Assembly (NCBI RefSeq): GCF_900637545.1
Contig: NZ_LR134376.1
Coordinates: 2,003,001-2,067,000, forward strand
Length of the DNA: 64,000 nt
Direction: 5' to 3'
Source of the DNA: Aeromonas encheleia
GTDB taxonomy: Bacteria; Pseudomonadota; Gammaproteobacteria; Enterobacterales; Aeromonadaceae
Part shown: positions 11,506 to 18,897 of the stretch, piece by piece
Numbering within the stretch: the stretch's first letter is position 1
How the letters are laid out: the number at the start of each line of letters is the position of its first letter
Position numbers and translations under genes: made by a program
The notes under the pieces: generated by a model
What the model saw: only the letters and a program-made list of their open reading frames with translations
Told to the model about the DNA's origin: nothing
The model's database searches: none

Positions 11506-12894
11506 ATGCATACCCTGGAACAGCTGCGCGCGGGCGAACTTGGCGGCGCCCGCCATCTGAAGCTCGCCGAAGACCTGACGGTTTTCCCCCCCGAGATCTT
11601 CAGCCTGAAAGAGACGCTGGAGGTGCTGGATCTCACCGGCAACCAGCTCTCAGCACTGCCCGACGAACTGGCAGAGTGCAAGAAGCTGCGCATCATCTTC
11701 TGCTCCGAGAACCGCTTCACCGAGCTGCCCGAGGTGCTGGGGCGTTGCCCGGCGCTCACCATGGTGGGCTTTAAGGCCAACCAGATCGCCACCGTATCGG
11801 CCAAGGCGTTGCCTGCGGGTTTGCGCTGGTTGATCCTGACCGATAACGAGATTGAGCAATTGCCCGACGAGCTGGGTCAGTGCACGGCACTGCAAAAGCT
11901 GATGCTGGCGGGCAACCGGCTCGAGACGCTGCCAGCTGCGCTGGCGCACTGCACCCGCCTCGAGTTGCTGCGCATCTCCGCCAACCGGCTCGAGGCATTG
12001 CCCCTGTGGTTGCTCTCCTTGCCACGGCTCTCCTGGTTGGCCTATTCGGGCAACCCCTTCTGTGAGGGGTGGGAAAAGCAGCTGGGCGAGGCGACGGCCA
12101 TCGCCGAGATCCCCTGGCATGAGCTGGCCATCGGCGAACTGCTGGGGCAGGGGGCCTCCGGGGTCATCCATAGAGCGCAGTGGTTCGGTGAGGGGAGAAA
12201 CCCCCGCGCCGTGGCGGTGAAGCTGTTCAAGGGGGAGGTGACCAGCGATGGATTGCCGGGGGCCGAGATGACCGCCTCCATGGCCGCGGGTCAGCATCCG
12301 GCCTTGATCGAGGTGGTGGGCCGGATAGGCGATCACCCCTCCGGCATCCCCGCGCTGGTGATGGCGTTGATCGCGCCTGAGCTGGTGAACCTGGCGGGTC
12401 CCCCCAGCCTCGTGTCCTGTACTCGCGATGTCTATCCGGCCTCGCTCGCGCTCTCGCTGCCGACGGCGCTGGAGATGGCCTGGCGCATTGCCTCTGCCGC
12501 CGCCCATCTGCATCGGCTGGGCATAATGCACGGCGATCTCTATGGTCATAACATCCTCCATGATGGGCAGGGCGCCGCCCTGCTCGGGGACTTCGGCGCC
12601 GCCTCTTTCTACCCGGTGCGGGATCCTCTGCTGGCCGCCCGGCTGGAGCGCTTGGAGGTGCGGGCCTTCGGTTGCCTGCTGGAGGAGCTGCTGGCACTCT
12701 GCCCGGCGCACAGGGGCACCGATCACGGGCTCGAGGCGCTGGTGCAGGCTTGCCAGCAGCGCGAGCTGGCGCTGCGGCCAGCCTTTGCCGAGATCTGTGC
12801 CCGGCTAGTCGATGCCAGGAGTCGACTCGATCGTGACAGCCATGCTGAGGAAAGCGGGGCTTGCGCACTCCTGACGGCCGGCGTCGAGTCTTGA
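11506..12894 (+). CDS. Leucine-rich-repeat protein with C-terminal Ser/Thr-type kinase domain
   Basis: 462 residues. Residues 36-185 hold about six to seven leucine-rich repeats (LDLTGNQLSALPDEL, LMLAGNRLETLPAAL). A complete protein-kinase fold follows: glycine loop GQGASGV (214-220), VAVK with the ATP-binding Lys 239, catalytic loop HGDLYGHN (342-349) and DFG (362-364). All catalytic residues are present, so it should be active. There is no signal peptide or membrane segment, so it is probably cytoplasmic. The substrate is unknown. The LRR part may choose it, as in related LRR-kinase proteins of gamma-proteobacteria. The gene stands alone, upstream of tpm, with a gap of about 150 bp. Confidence 0.88.
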   Translation: MHTLEQLRAGELGGARHLKLAEDLTVFPPEIFSLKETLEVLDLTGNQLSALPDELAECKKLRIIFCSENRFTELPEVLGRCPALTMVGFKANQIATVSAKALPAGLRWLILTDNEIEQLPDELGQCTALQKLMLAGNRLETLPAALAHCTRLELLRISANRLEALPLWLLSLPRLSWLAYSGNPFCEGWEKQLGEATAIAEIPWHELAIGELLGQGASGVIHRAQWFGEGRNPRAVAVKLFKGEVTSDGLPGAEMTASMAAGQHPALIEVVGRIGDHPSGIPALVMALIAPELVNLAGPPSLVSCTRDVYPASLALSLPTALEMAWRIASAAAHLHRLGIMHGDLYGHNILHDGQGAALLGDFGAASFYPVRDPLLAARLERLEVRAFGCLLEELLALCPAHRGTDHGLEALVQACQQRELALRPAFAEICARLVDARSRLDRDSHAEESGACALLTAGVES

Positions 12895-13043
12895 GTAAAA
12901 CCTGCCGAAAGCGGCGCTTGGCATCGCTTTCGGTTTTGCAATCGTTTGTCTTGCAAAAAGGTGGATGAGGGGGCAACAAGGCTTGCACCGTCCCGTTGAA
13001 GTTGTGATATTGATGCATCATTGCAGATGACGAGAGGATGATG

Positions 13044-13691
13044 ATGGAAGCGGCGTTTTGGCATCAGAAGTGGGAAGAGAACCGGATAGGCTTTCATCAG
13101 GTGGAGTTCAATCGCTGGCTGCAGACCGGCTGGTCGGCCCGGCAGGGAGATGAGCCCGTGCTGGTTCCCCTCTGCGGCAAGTCGGGCGACATGCTCTGGT
13201 TCAATCAGAAAGGCCACCCCGTCGACGGCTTCGAGCTGTCCGAGCTTGCCATCAGCCAGTTCTTCGGTGAGAACCAGCTGAGCGAGACGGTGAGCGAGGT
13301 CGGGCCTTACCAGTGCCATCAGCACGAGACGTTGCGCATCTATCAGGGTGACTTCTTCGCCGCACCTACCCTGGGGCGCCGTTATCGGCTGGCCTATGAC
13401 AGGGCGGCGCTGATCGCGCTGCCGACCCCCATGCGCCGTCAGTATGCCGAGTTGATGAGCCGTCTCATCGAGCCGGCTGGACAGATCCTGCTGGTGACCC
13501 TGGAGTATCAGCCGGAGCAGCAGGTGCAGCCGCCGTTCTCGGTGGGGGAGATGGAGGTGCGCAACCTGTTCGAGCGCGATTTCAGCGTGGAGGTCCTGGG
13601 CAGGGCGACCGAGCAGGATCATCCCAGGGTGCAATCCGGCCAGCTCTCTTATTTCGATGAGGTGGCCTATCGGCTGACCCGCCGCGTCTGA
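13044..13691 (+). CDS. tpm: Thiopurine S-methyltransferase
   Basis: 215 residues from the third of three consecutive ATG codons. The GAGG at 13034-13037 is 6 bp from 13044 but touches 13038, and MEAAFWHQKW is the family's N terminus. It is a SAM-dependent methyltransferase of the TPMT family. WEENRIGFHQ, VLVPLCGKSGDMLW (SAM-binding loop) and the YDRAALIALP segment are all present. In bacteria this enzyme methylates thiopurines and oxyanions of selenium and tellurium; the physiological substrate here is unknown. It ends about 65 bp before an FNR-type promoter. Confidence 0.93.
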   Translation: MEAAFWHQKWEENRIGFHQVEFNRWLQTGWSARQGDEPVLVPLCGKSGDMLWFNQKGHPVDGFELSELAISQFFGENQLSETVSEVGPYQCHQHETLRIYQGDFFAAPTLGRRYRLAYDRAALIALPTPMRRQYAELMSRLIEPAGQILLVTLEYQPEQQVQPPFSVGEMEVRNLFERDFSVEVLGRATEQDHPRVQSGQLSYFDEVAYRLTRRV

Positions 13692-13757
13692 GCGATGGAT
13701 GAGACCAGAGGGAAGGTAAGGCGAAAGGGTGACGAGGCGAGACTCTCTTTACCTCCT

Positions 13758-13771
13758 TTGACATAGATCAA
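13758..13771 (+). promoter_or_regulatory. FNR-type site with -10 box at 13794-13799
   Basis: TTGACATAGATCAA matches the FNR consensus TTGAT-N4-ATCAA with one mismatch. Its centre (13764.5) is 41.5 bp before the start point expected (about 13806) from the -10 box TAAGAT at 13794-13799. That is exactly the class II FNR activator geometry. No protein gene follows; a hairpin terminator does, about 130 bp later. Confidence 0.75.
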
Positions 13772-13805
13772 CGTGAAAGACAGGGGCCCTGTCTAAGATG
13801 ATCCT

Positions 13806-13962
13806 GTTTCTCAATCACTGTTGGTCTCGGTCGATGAGCTCTGGTTTGCATCACCTGGCCGATCATCAACTCAGTGTCTGATTTTCACGCTCATGTTCAC
13901 TTTTGGCGGCTCTGTCGCAATTGATATGGTTTTTCCAGCCGACCCTCAGGTCGGCTTTTTAT
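13806..13962 (+). ncRNA. fnrS: Candidate FnrS-type anaerobically induced small RNA
   Basis: A transcription unit of about 157 nt lies between the FNR promoter above and a Rho-independent terminator. The terminator is GCCGACC (13938-13944), loop CTCA, GGTCGGC (13949-13955), then TTTTTATT. The T tract is on the plus strand only, so it does not serve the convergent protease gene. No plausible ORF lies within. From memory, E. coli FnrS also has an FNR promoter, carries CAATTGAT shortly before the end and finishes with a GCCGAC/GTCGGC hairpin. Here CAATTGAT is at 13918-13925. In E. coli FnrS represses aerobic-metabolism mRNAs through Hfq; the same role here is inferred. Confidence 0.72.
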
Positions 13963-13982
13963 TGCCTGCGATTCGCTGGGGC

Positions 13983-16757
13983 TCAGGCCTCGAAGGTGCT
14001 GGCGGCGAGCCGGAACGCCTTGGGATCGTCGATGAACTGGCCGGTGATCCGCTCGTCATGCTCGTGGCCCTGGCCATAGCTGCAGAGGATCAGCCGATCC
14101 GAAGTCCTCGATCTCAGCTGGGTGATGAAGCGCACCAGATCGGCCCGGTTCAGCTTGCCTACCTCCTCGCACACCCTCTCCCGCTGATCGAAGCCGAGAT
14201 CCTTGTTGCCGATGCTGACCCAGAGCCGCTGGCCCCGGCTGCGCAGGTTGGCGTCCCGCTCGCTGAGCTGGGCCTGCAGGCCCGCCTTGCTGTCCTGCCA
14301 CTGCTGCTCGGTGAGCTCCAGCATGGCCAGCGGGAAGAGATCGATGAACTCCTCCACCGCATCCAGCAGGATCTGGGGTCCGGCCACCGGCGACTGGATA
14401 TAGAAGATGAGGCCGGGATGGCGGTTCAAGGGCAGGTTGCCGGCGCCCACCACGTAGCCGAGCTGCTGGCGGGTGCGCAGCTCGTGGAAGAAGGTGGAGG
14501 ACATGATGTGGTTGGCCAGGGTGAAGCAGGCGAGATCCCGCGCCCTGGTGGTGCGGGACTGGTAGTAGACCAGCAGCGCCGAATCCTCGTGCTCACAACC
14601 CTGCTCGCGAATGAGAGTGCCTCTGTCCTGAATGGAGATGAGGGGGCGGCGGGTCTCGGCGCTGGGCTGGCTGCTGACGCCGAGGTGTCGCTCCAGCAGC
14701 GCCGCCAGCTCGAGTGCCTCGGCCACGTCCCAGTCCCCGTGGATCAGGGTCTCCACATGCACCTCGGCAAACAGCCGGGCGACGAAGTCGGGCATCTCGT
14801 CGAGGGTGATGGTGCGCAGGTGGCGCAGCAGTTGCTCGAACGGCGGGTTGTTGGGCTGCAGCAAACTGGTGAGCTGGTTGAAGAGCTGGGAGATGGGCCT
14901 CGTCTTGGACTGGTTTTCCCAGTTGCGGATGAGCTGCTCCTTGATTTCGCTGAAGCGGGCCGGATCCGGGTAACCCAGGGTGCGGTTGCCGAGGATCATG
15001 TCGAGCAGCAGCGGCTGCTTGTCGGCGAAGCCGCTCAGGTTGATGGTGAAACCCCCCTGGTGGGCATAGATCTGGTAGCCGAGTCCGGCCAGTTCGGCCG
15101 GATAGGTGAGGGCGTTGAGGTGATCCGTGAGCAGCTCAACCGCGAGCCGGGCCATGGCGATGTGGCGCGGACTCCTGACCGCGTGCTCGCTGTCGATGGA
15201 GATATAGAGGTTGCCCTTGGGCACCCCGAACAGGTGTTCGTGCAGGTGCCAGAGCCGAAAACCTGGTCTGTCGATGAGGCAGGCCGGCAGGTCGGCGCAA
15301 AGCTCCGGCATACGGGCATCCAGCCGACTGCTGATAAAGGGGTTGGGCGCGGGCAGGTGCAGCGCGGGATCCGGCTCGCTCTGCTGCCAGCGGATCTTCT
15401 CCGCCTCCGGGATGGGGGCGATGCTGTAGGGGGTCTGATACCAGCGGGCGAGGCGATCTGTGCTGACCTCCGGCGCCTGGATGGTCATGCGCAGGTTGTG
15501 CGGGGTGAGCTTGGCGAGGAAGCGGCGGATCAGCGCCTCATCATACTCGCGCATCATGTAGTCGCCGTGGAGCAGATCGTCCGGGGCATAGCTGAACAGG
15601 TTCAGCACCAGGCCGGAGACGGTATCCAGTGCCCGGCCCCGCTCCTGAAAGCGGAAGGCCGACTCGAGCACGCTGCGCTTCTCGTCATAGCGCCAGGCCT
15701 GCAGGCCGTCACGCTCGATGAGTTTCAGGTAGCCAAACAGGGCGGCGATGATGTCGTCCACCCGCGCTAGCCCGAGCGGGGTGAGCCCGAAGCTTATGCT
15801 GAAGTCCTTGAAGTTGGCGCCGCTGATGCCGCCGCCGGCGGCGAGCTGATTGACCCAGCCCCTGGCCTTGAGCAATGAGAGCAGGCTGCCGTCCCCTTCA
15901 TAGCCGATGAGGTGGCTCAGGAAGGTGAGCGGCTTCTTGTCGTAAAACGCATCCACGTTGGGCAGCGGGAAGGTCAGCGTCAGCTTGCGGCTCTCCTTGA
16001 CCGGCTTGATCTGAATGCGGATGCCGAGATCATCGAGCCGGTAGAGGGGGGCGGACAGGGTCGGGGTGCCCAGGTTGCGATCCAGGATGGGGCTGAAGAA
16101 GCGCTCGCACCAGCCGAGCTGGGTCTCGATGGATTCGGGCGAGATCATCACCAGCGCCATGCGATCCGCGCTGTAGTGCCCTTCGTAGAATGCAATGAGG
16201 TCGGAGCGCAGATCCCGGCCGGGCAGATCGGCCAGGGTATCCAGGTTGCCGACCGAGAACTTGGAGAAGGGGTGGGCCGGGTTGACCGTCTCTTTATGCA
16301 CTTGGTAGCTGCGCCGCACGTCGTCTTGCAGCTTGAGGCGATACTCGGAATCGACCGCGTTGCGCTCCTTGTCGACCCACTCCGGGCTGAAGGTGGGGCA
16401 GATGAAGAACTGGGAGAAACGATCGAGCCCGGCTTCGAAGAAGGCGTTGTCGATATCGAAGAAGAAGTTGGTGAACTCGGTGCCGGTCCAGGCGTTGTTG
16501 CTGCCCCCGTGGCGGCTCATGAACTGCTGATACTCGCCGGGCTTGGGATAGGTGCGGGTGCCGAGGAACAGCATATGCTCAAGGAAATGGGCCATGCCCT
16601 GCCTGTCGGCCGGATCATCGAAGTGACCGGTGTTGACGGCCAGGGAGGCGGCGGACTTGTCGGTGTCGGGATCGCAGATCAACAAGACTCTGAGCCGATT
16701 TGCCAGCTCCAGATAGTGATACCGCCGATGGTCATTAGGACTGGCATGTGGGCTCAT
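13983..16757 (-). CDS. Insulinase-family (M16) zinc metalloprotease, protease III/pitrilysin type
   Basis: 924 residues. The inverted zinc motif HFLEHMLF (HxxEH) stands near residue 58-65, and the downstream Glu lies in the ERNAVDSEY segment. Four M16 half-domains can be followed: an active N-terminal one and three inactive ones, ending in the YGQGHEHDE region. No signal peptide is evident, whereas E. coli PtrA is periplasmic, so this may be a cytoplasmic insulysin. It degrades peptides smaller than about 7 kDa in characterised relatives. It diverges from sixA and converges on the FnrS-like transcript. Confidence 0.9.
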   Translation of the reverse strand: MSPHASPNDHRRYHYLELANRLRVLLICDPDTDKSAASLAVNTGHFDDPADRQGMAHFLEHMLFLGTRTYPKPGEYQQFMSRHGGSNNAWTGTEFTNFFFDIDNAFFEAGLDRFSQFFICPTFSPEWVDKERNAVDSEYRLKLQDDVRRSYQVHKETVNPAHPFSKFSVGNLDTLADLPGRDLRSDLIAFYEGHYSADRMALVMISPESIETQLGWCERFFSPILDRNLGTPTLSAPLYRLDDLGIRIQIKPVKESRKLTLTFPLPNVDAFYDKKPLTFLSHLIGYEGDGSLLSLLKARGWVNQLAAGGGISGANFKDFSISFGLTPLGLARVDDIIAALFGYLKLIERDGLQAWRYDEKRSVLESAFRFQERGRALDTVSGLVLNLFSYAPDDLLHGDYMMREYDEALIRRFLAKLTPHNLRMTIQAPEVSTDRLARWYQTPYSIAPIPEAEKIRWQQSEPDPALHLPAPNPFISSRLDARMPELCADLPACLIDRPGFRLWHLHEHLFGVPKGNLYISIDSEHAVRSPRHIAMARLAVELLTDHLNALTYPAELAGLGYQIYAHQGGFTINLSGFADKQPLLLDMILGNRTLGYPDPARFSEIKEQLIRNWENQSKTRPISQLFNQLTSLLQPNNPPFEQLLRHLRTITLDEMPDFVARLFAEVHVETLIHGDWDVAEALELAALLERHLGVSSQPSAETRRPLISIQDRGTLIREQGCEHEDSALLVYYQSRTTRARDLACFTLANHIMSSTFFHELRTRQQLGYVVGAGNLPLNRHPGLIFYIQSPVAGPQILLDAVEEFIDLFPLAMLELTEQQWQDSKAGLQAQLSERDANLRSRGQRLWVSIGNKDLGFDQRERVCEEVGKLNRADLVRFITQLRSRTSDRLILCSYGQGHEHDERITGQFIDDPKAFRLAASTFEA

Positions 16758-16850
16758 GTGGGCTGACTCGCGGTGAATTTATTTGAATTTAAACATGATT
16801 ATCGACCTCGCTATCTCACGAGGCAAACCCTTTTCTGAGAGGTAGCGCAA

Positions 16851-16879
16851 TTGTTTCCCCCTGCATGGCGGGGTAAGAT
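16851..16879 (+). promoter_or_regulatory. Likely sixA promoter
   Basis: TTGTTT (16851-16856), a 17-bp spacer and TAAGAT (16874-16879), 40 bp before the sixA start codon. Confidence 0.5.
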
Positions 16880-16918
16880 CCCCCCGCTATCTAAACAGGC
16901 CCGTTGGGCGAGGTTGTA

Positions 16919-17386
16919 ATGAAAATCTACATCATGCGTCACGGCCAGGCTGGCATGAATGCGAAAACGGATGAACAGCGTCCACTGACCGAGCAGGGCA
17001 TCGAAGAGTCCATTCACATGGCCCGCTGGTTGGCGCCCCAGCTGGCGGGAACGCTGGGCTTGGTGGTCCACAGCAACTACCTGCGAGCCAGACAGACCTG
17101 GCAGGCCATCGCCCCCGAATTGCCCGACGCGCAAGAGGTGGAAGAGAGCGGCGAGATCACGCCCTATGGCGATCCGGCGCTGGTCGCGAGCTATCTGGCC
17201 GCATTGGCGACACAGCATGAGAGCATCCTGATGGTCAGCCACCTGCCGCTGGTGGGTTATCTGGTGCAGAGCCTCTGCCCGGCGGCCGGTGCGCCCATGT
17301 TTGCCACCTCGGGCATGGCCTGTATTGAGTGGCAAGATGGTAAGGGGGTATTGCTCTGGCTCGAAGGACCACATACAATACGCTAA
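16919..17386 (+). CDS. sixA: Phosphohistidine phosphatase SixA
   Basis: 155 residues, beginning MKIYIMRHGQA with the catalytic RHG motif at residues 7-9 and a second histidine in MVSHLPLVG. It is a small histidine-phosphatase-superfamily enzyme. In E. coli it removes phosphate from His residues of the ArcB HPt domain and of the nitrogen PTS protein NPr. The start is chosen over an in-frame extension to 16904 because the family begins with this motif. It is a stand-alone gene; the enteric neighbours fadIJ are absent. Confidence 0.92.
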   Translation: MKIYIMRHGQAGMNAKTDEQRPLTEQGIEESIHMARWLAPQLAGTLGLVVHSNYLRARQTWQAIAPELPDAQEVEESGEITPYGDPALVASYLAALATQHESILMVSHLPLVGYLVQSLCPAAGAPMFATSGMACIEWQDGKGVLLWLEGPHTIR

Positions 17387-17518
17387 AAGTTAATAAAAAG
17401 TTACGAATTGGTTTTTTGGGATGAGATAGGCGATTTTTCCGGTTTTTTATACAAAATTAACGGAATTATTTCGCAGAAGCTGCTGTCATACGGATACAAC
17501 TGCAAGAGGTTGCAAACG

Positions 17519-17725
17519 ATGAGAGTGTTTAAGAAGTATCTGCCGCTGATGGTGGCAAAGCATGTCAAAACCTTCTTCAAGGGGCGGATCTATATCCACG
17601 GCAGGGGGCGCTTCGATTTCCAGTCCGGCTTGTTGATGATGCCCTCGCCAGCGGACATTCCCCACCGCCAGACGGTGCTCGAGGTCAATGAGCTGATCTC
17701 GAGACTGCACATGGATGCGGCTTGA
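17519..17725 (+). CDS. ytfK: YtfK-like DUF1107 protein
   Basis: 68 residues, the same length as E. coli YtfK. It shares the pattern FKKYLPLMVAKHVKTFFKGR followed by a Y-I-x(5)-F-x-F strand (IYIHGRGRFDF), and ends ISRLHMDAA. The start is the ATG with AGAGG 9 bp upstream. In E. coli YtfK binds SpoT and shifts it towards (p)ppGpp synthesis under phosphate or fatty-acid starvation; the same function here is inferred. Only a single Pho-box half-site lies upstream, too close to the start codon to be trusted. A terminator follows. Confidence 0.85.
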   Translation: MRVFKKYLPLMVAKHVKTFFKGRIYIHGRGRFDFQSGLLMMPSPADIPHRQTVLEVNELISRLHMDAA

Positions 17726-17752
17726 TCATCGCACCCTGATGGTCGTCCTCCC

Positions 17753-17785
17753 CATGCCCGCCGCCGTGCGGGCATGATTGTTTTT
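17753..17785 (+). terminator. Terminator of ytfK
   Basis: CATGCCCG / CGGGCATG stem with an 8-base loop, then ATTGTTTTT. Confidence 0.75.
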
Positions 17786-17926
17786 GGCCCTGCCGCCTCG
17801 ATCTTGGTTCTGTTTGATTCCCTTTCTGCAGGCACTGCCGGGCTGCCCCGTTGCCGTACTTGCTAATCCTGTTTGCCTCTTTATACTCCCGCCTAAAATA
17901 CCCACCCCCTCTTTCTGGATATAGCA

Positions 17927-18847
17927 ATGCCCCTTGCCTTTCTGTTTCCTTTCTCCTGCATGGCCATCTGGGCCGGCAACGGTATCGTCAGCAAGCTGGC
18001 GGTGGGGGTGCTCTCGCCGGCGGCGCTGGCCTGGTCGCGCTGGATGGTGGCGGCCATTGTTCTGACTCCCTTCCTCGCCCGTCGGGCCTGGCGGGTGCGG
18101 GCCAAACTGCGGGCCGGTTTTTGCCAGCTGGCCATGCTGGCTCTGCTCGGCATGGTGCTGAACCAGACGTTCGGCTACTACGCGGCCCAGACCCTGGGAG
18201 CCACCGAGATCGGTCTGATGATGGGGCTGACCCCGCTGATGACGGTGTTGCTCAGCATCTGGCTGCTGCGCGAGCGGCCCACCTGGGGGGCCCTGCTCGG
18301 CGGCGTCATCTCCATCCTGGGGCTGGCCGTCTTGCTGGGGCAGGGGGATCCGACCCGTCTGCTCACGCAGGGTATCCACATCGGCTCCGTCTACATGCTG
18401 TTGTCGGCGGCGACCTATGCGCTCTACAGCGTGCTGCTCAAGCGCTGGGATCTGGGGCTAGACAACTGGTCCATGCTCTATGGCCAGGTGCTGTGCAGCC
18501 TGCTGTTCCTCACCCCCTTCTACCTGCTGGTGGATGGACAATGGCCCGATCGCAGTGCGCTCTGGCTCATCCTCTATGCGGGGATCCCGACCTCGGCCCT
18601 CTCACCCTGGCTGTGGATGCAGGGGATAGCGCTGCTGGGCGCCAGCCGTACCGCCATCTTCATGAACCTGTTGCCGGTGATGACGGCAGCCTTGGCCATC
18701 AGCTGGCTGGGGGAGGAGCTGACCAGCTACCACCTGATCGGTGGCGGCATGACCCTGCTGGGGGTGCTGCTGGCACAACTGCTGGTCAAGCCCGTGGTCG
18801 TGCGGCGACGGGCCAGACTCGCGTTGGCCAGCTGTCAGGAAGATTGA
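17927..18847 (+). CDS. DMT-superfamily (EamA) transporter
   Basis: 306 residues, ten hydrophobic segments arranged as two EamA repeats. The first repeat covers about residues 5-140 (FSCMAIWAGNGIVSKLAVG at the start, ERPTWGALLGGVISILGLAV at its end). The second covers about 150-290 (LGEELTSYHLIGGGMTLLGV). It is probably an inner-membrane exporter of amino acids or other metabolites; the substrate cannot be read from sequence. It shares a bidirectional terminator with the convergent oppA-like gene. Confidence 0.88.
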   Translation: MPLAFLFPFSCMAIWAGNGIVSKLAVGVLSPAALAWSRWMVAAIVLTPFLARRAWRVRAKLRAGFCQLAMLALLGMVLNQTFGYYAAQTLGATEIGLMMGLTPLMTVLLSIWLLRERPTWGALLGGVISILGLAVLLGQGDPTRLLTQGIHIGSVYMLLSAATYALYSVLLKRWDLGLDNWSMLYGQVLCSLLFLTPFYLLVDGQWPDRSALWLILYAGIPTSALSPWLWMQGIALLGASRTAIFMNLLPVMTAALAISWLGEELTSYHLIGGGMTLLGVLLAQLLVKPVVVRRRARLALASCQED

Positions 18848-18850
18848 ATG

Positions 18851-18877
18851 AAAAGACCGCCTCAGAGGCGGTCTTTT
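18851..18877. terminator. Bidirectional terminator between the DMT gene and the oppA-like gene
   Basis: AAAAGACCGCCT-CAG-AGGCGGTCTTTT, a perfect 12-bp stem with A and T tails on both sides. Confidence 0.92.
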
Positions 18878-18897
18878 CGTTTACGGGGTCTAGGGCG

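Noticed and set aside
13821-15770. Long plus-strand open frame of 649 codons opposite the M16 protease gene
   Set aside because: It is antisense to a clear protease with HxxEH motif, and its composition (rich in A, G, L, V, Q, E) is what high-GC third positions give on the opposite strand. No family resemblance.
17483-17500. Pho box before ytfK (CTGTCATA followed by ACAAC-type second half)
   Set aside because: Only the first half matches the PhoB repeat, and the site is so near the start codon that no room is left for a -10 box and leader.
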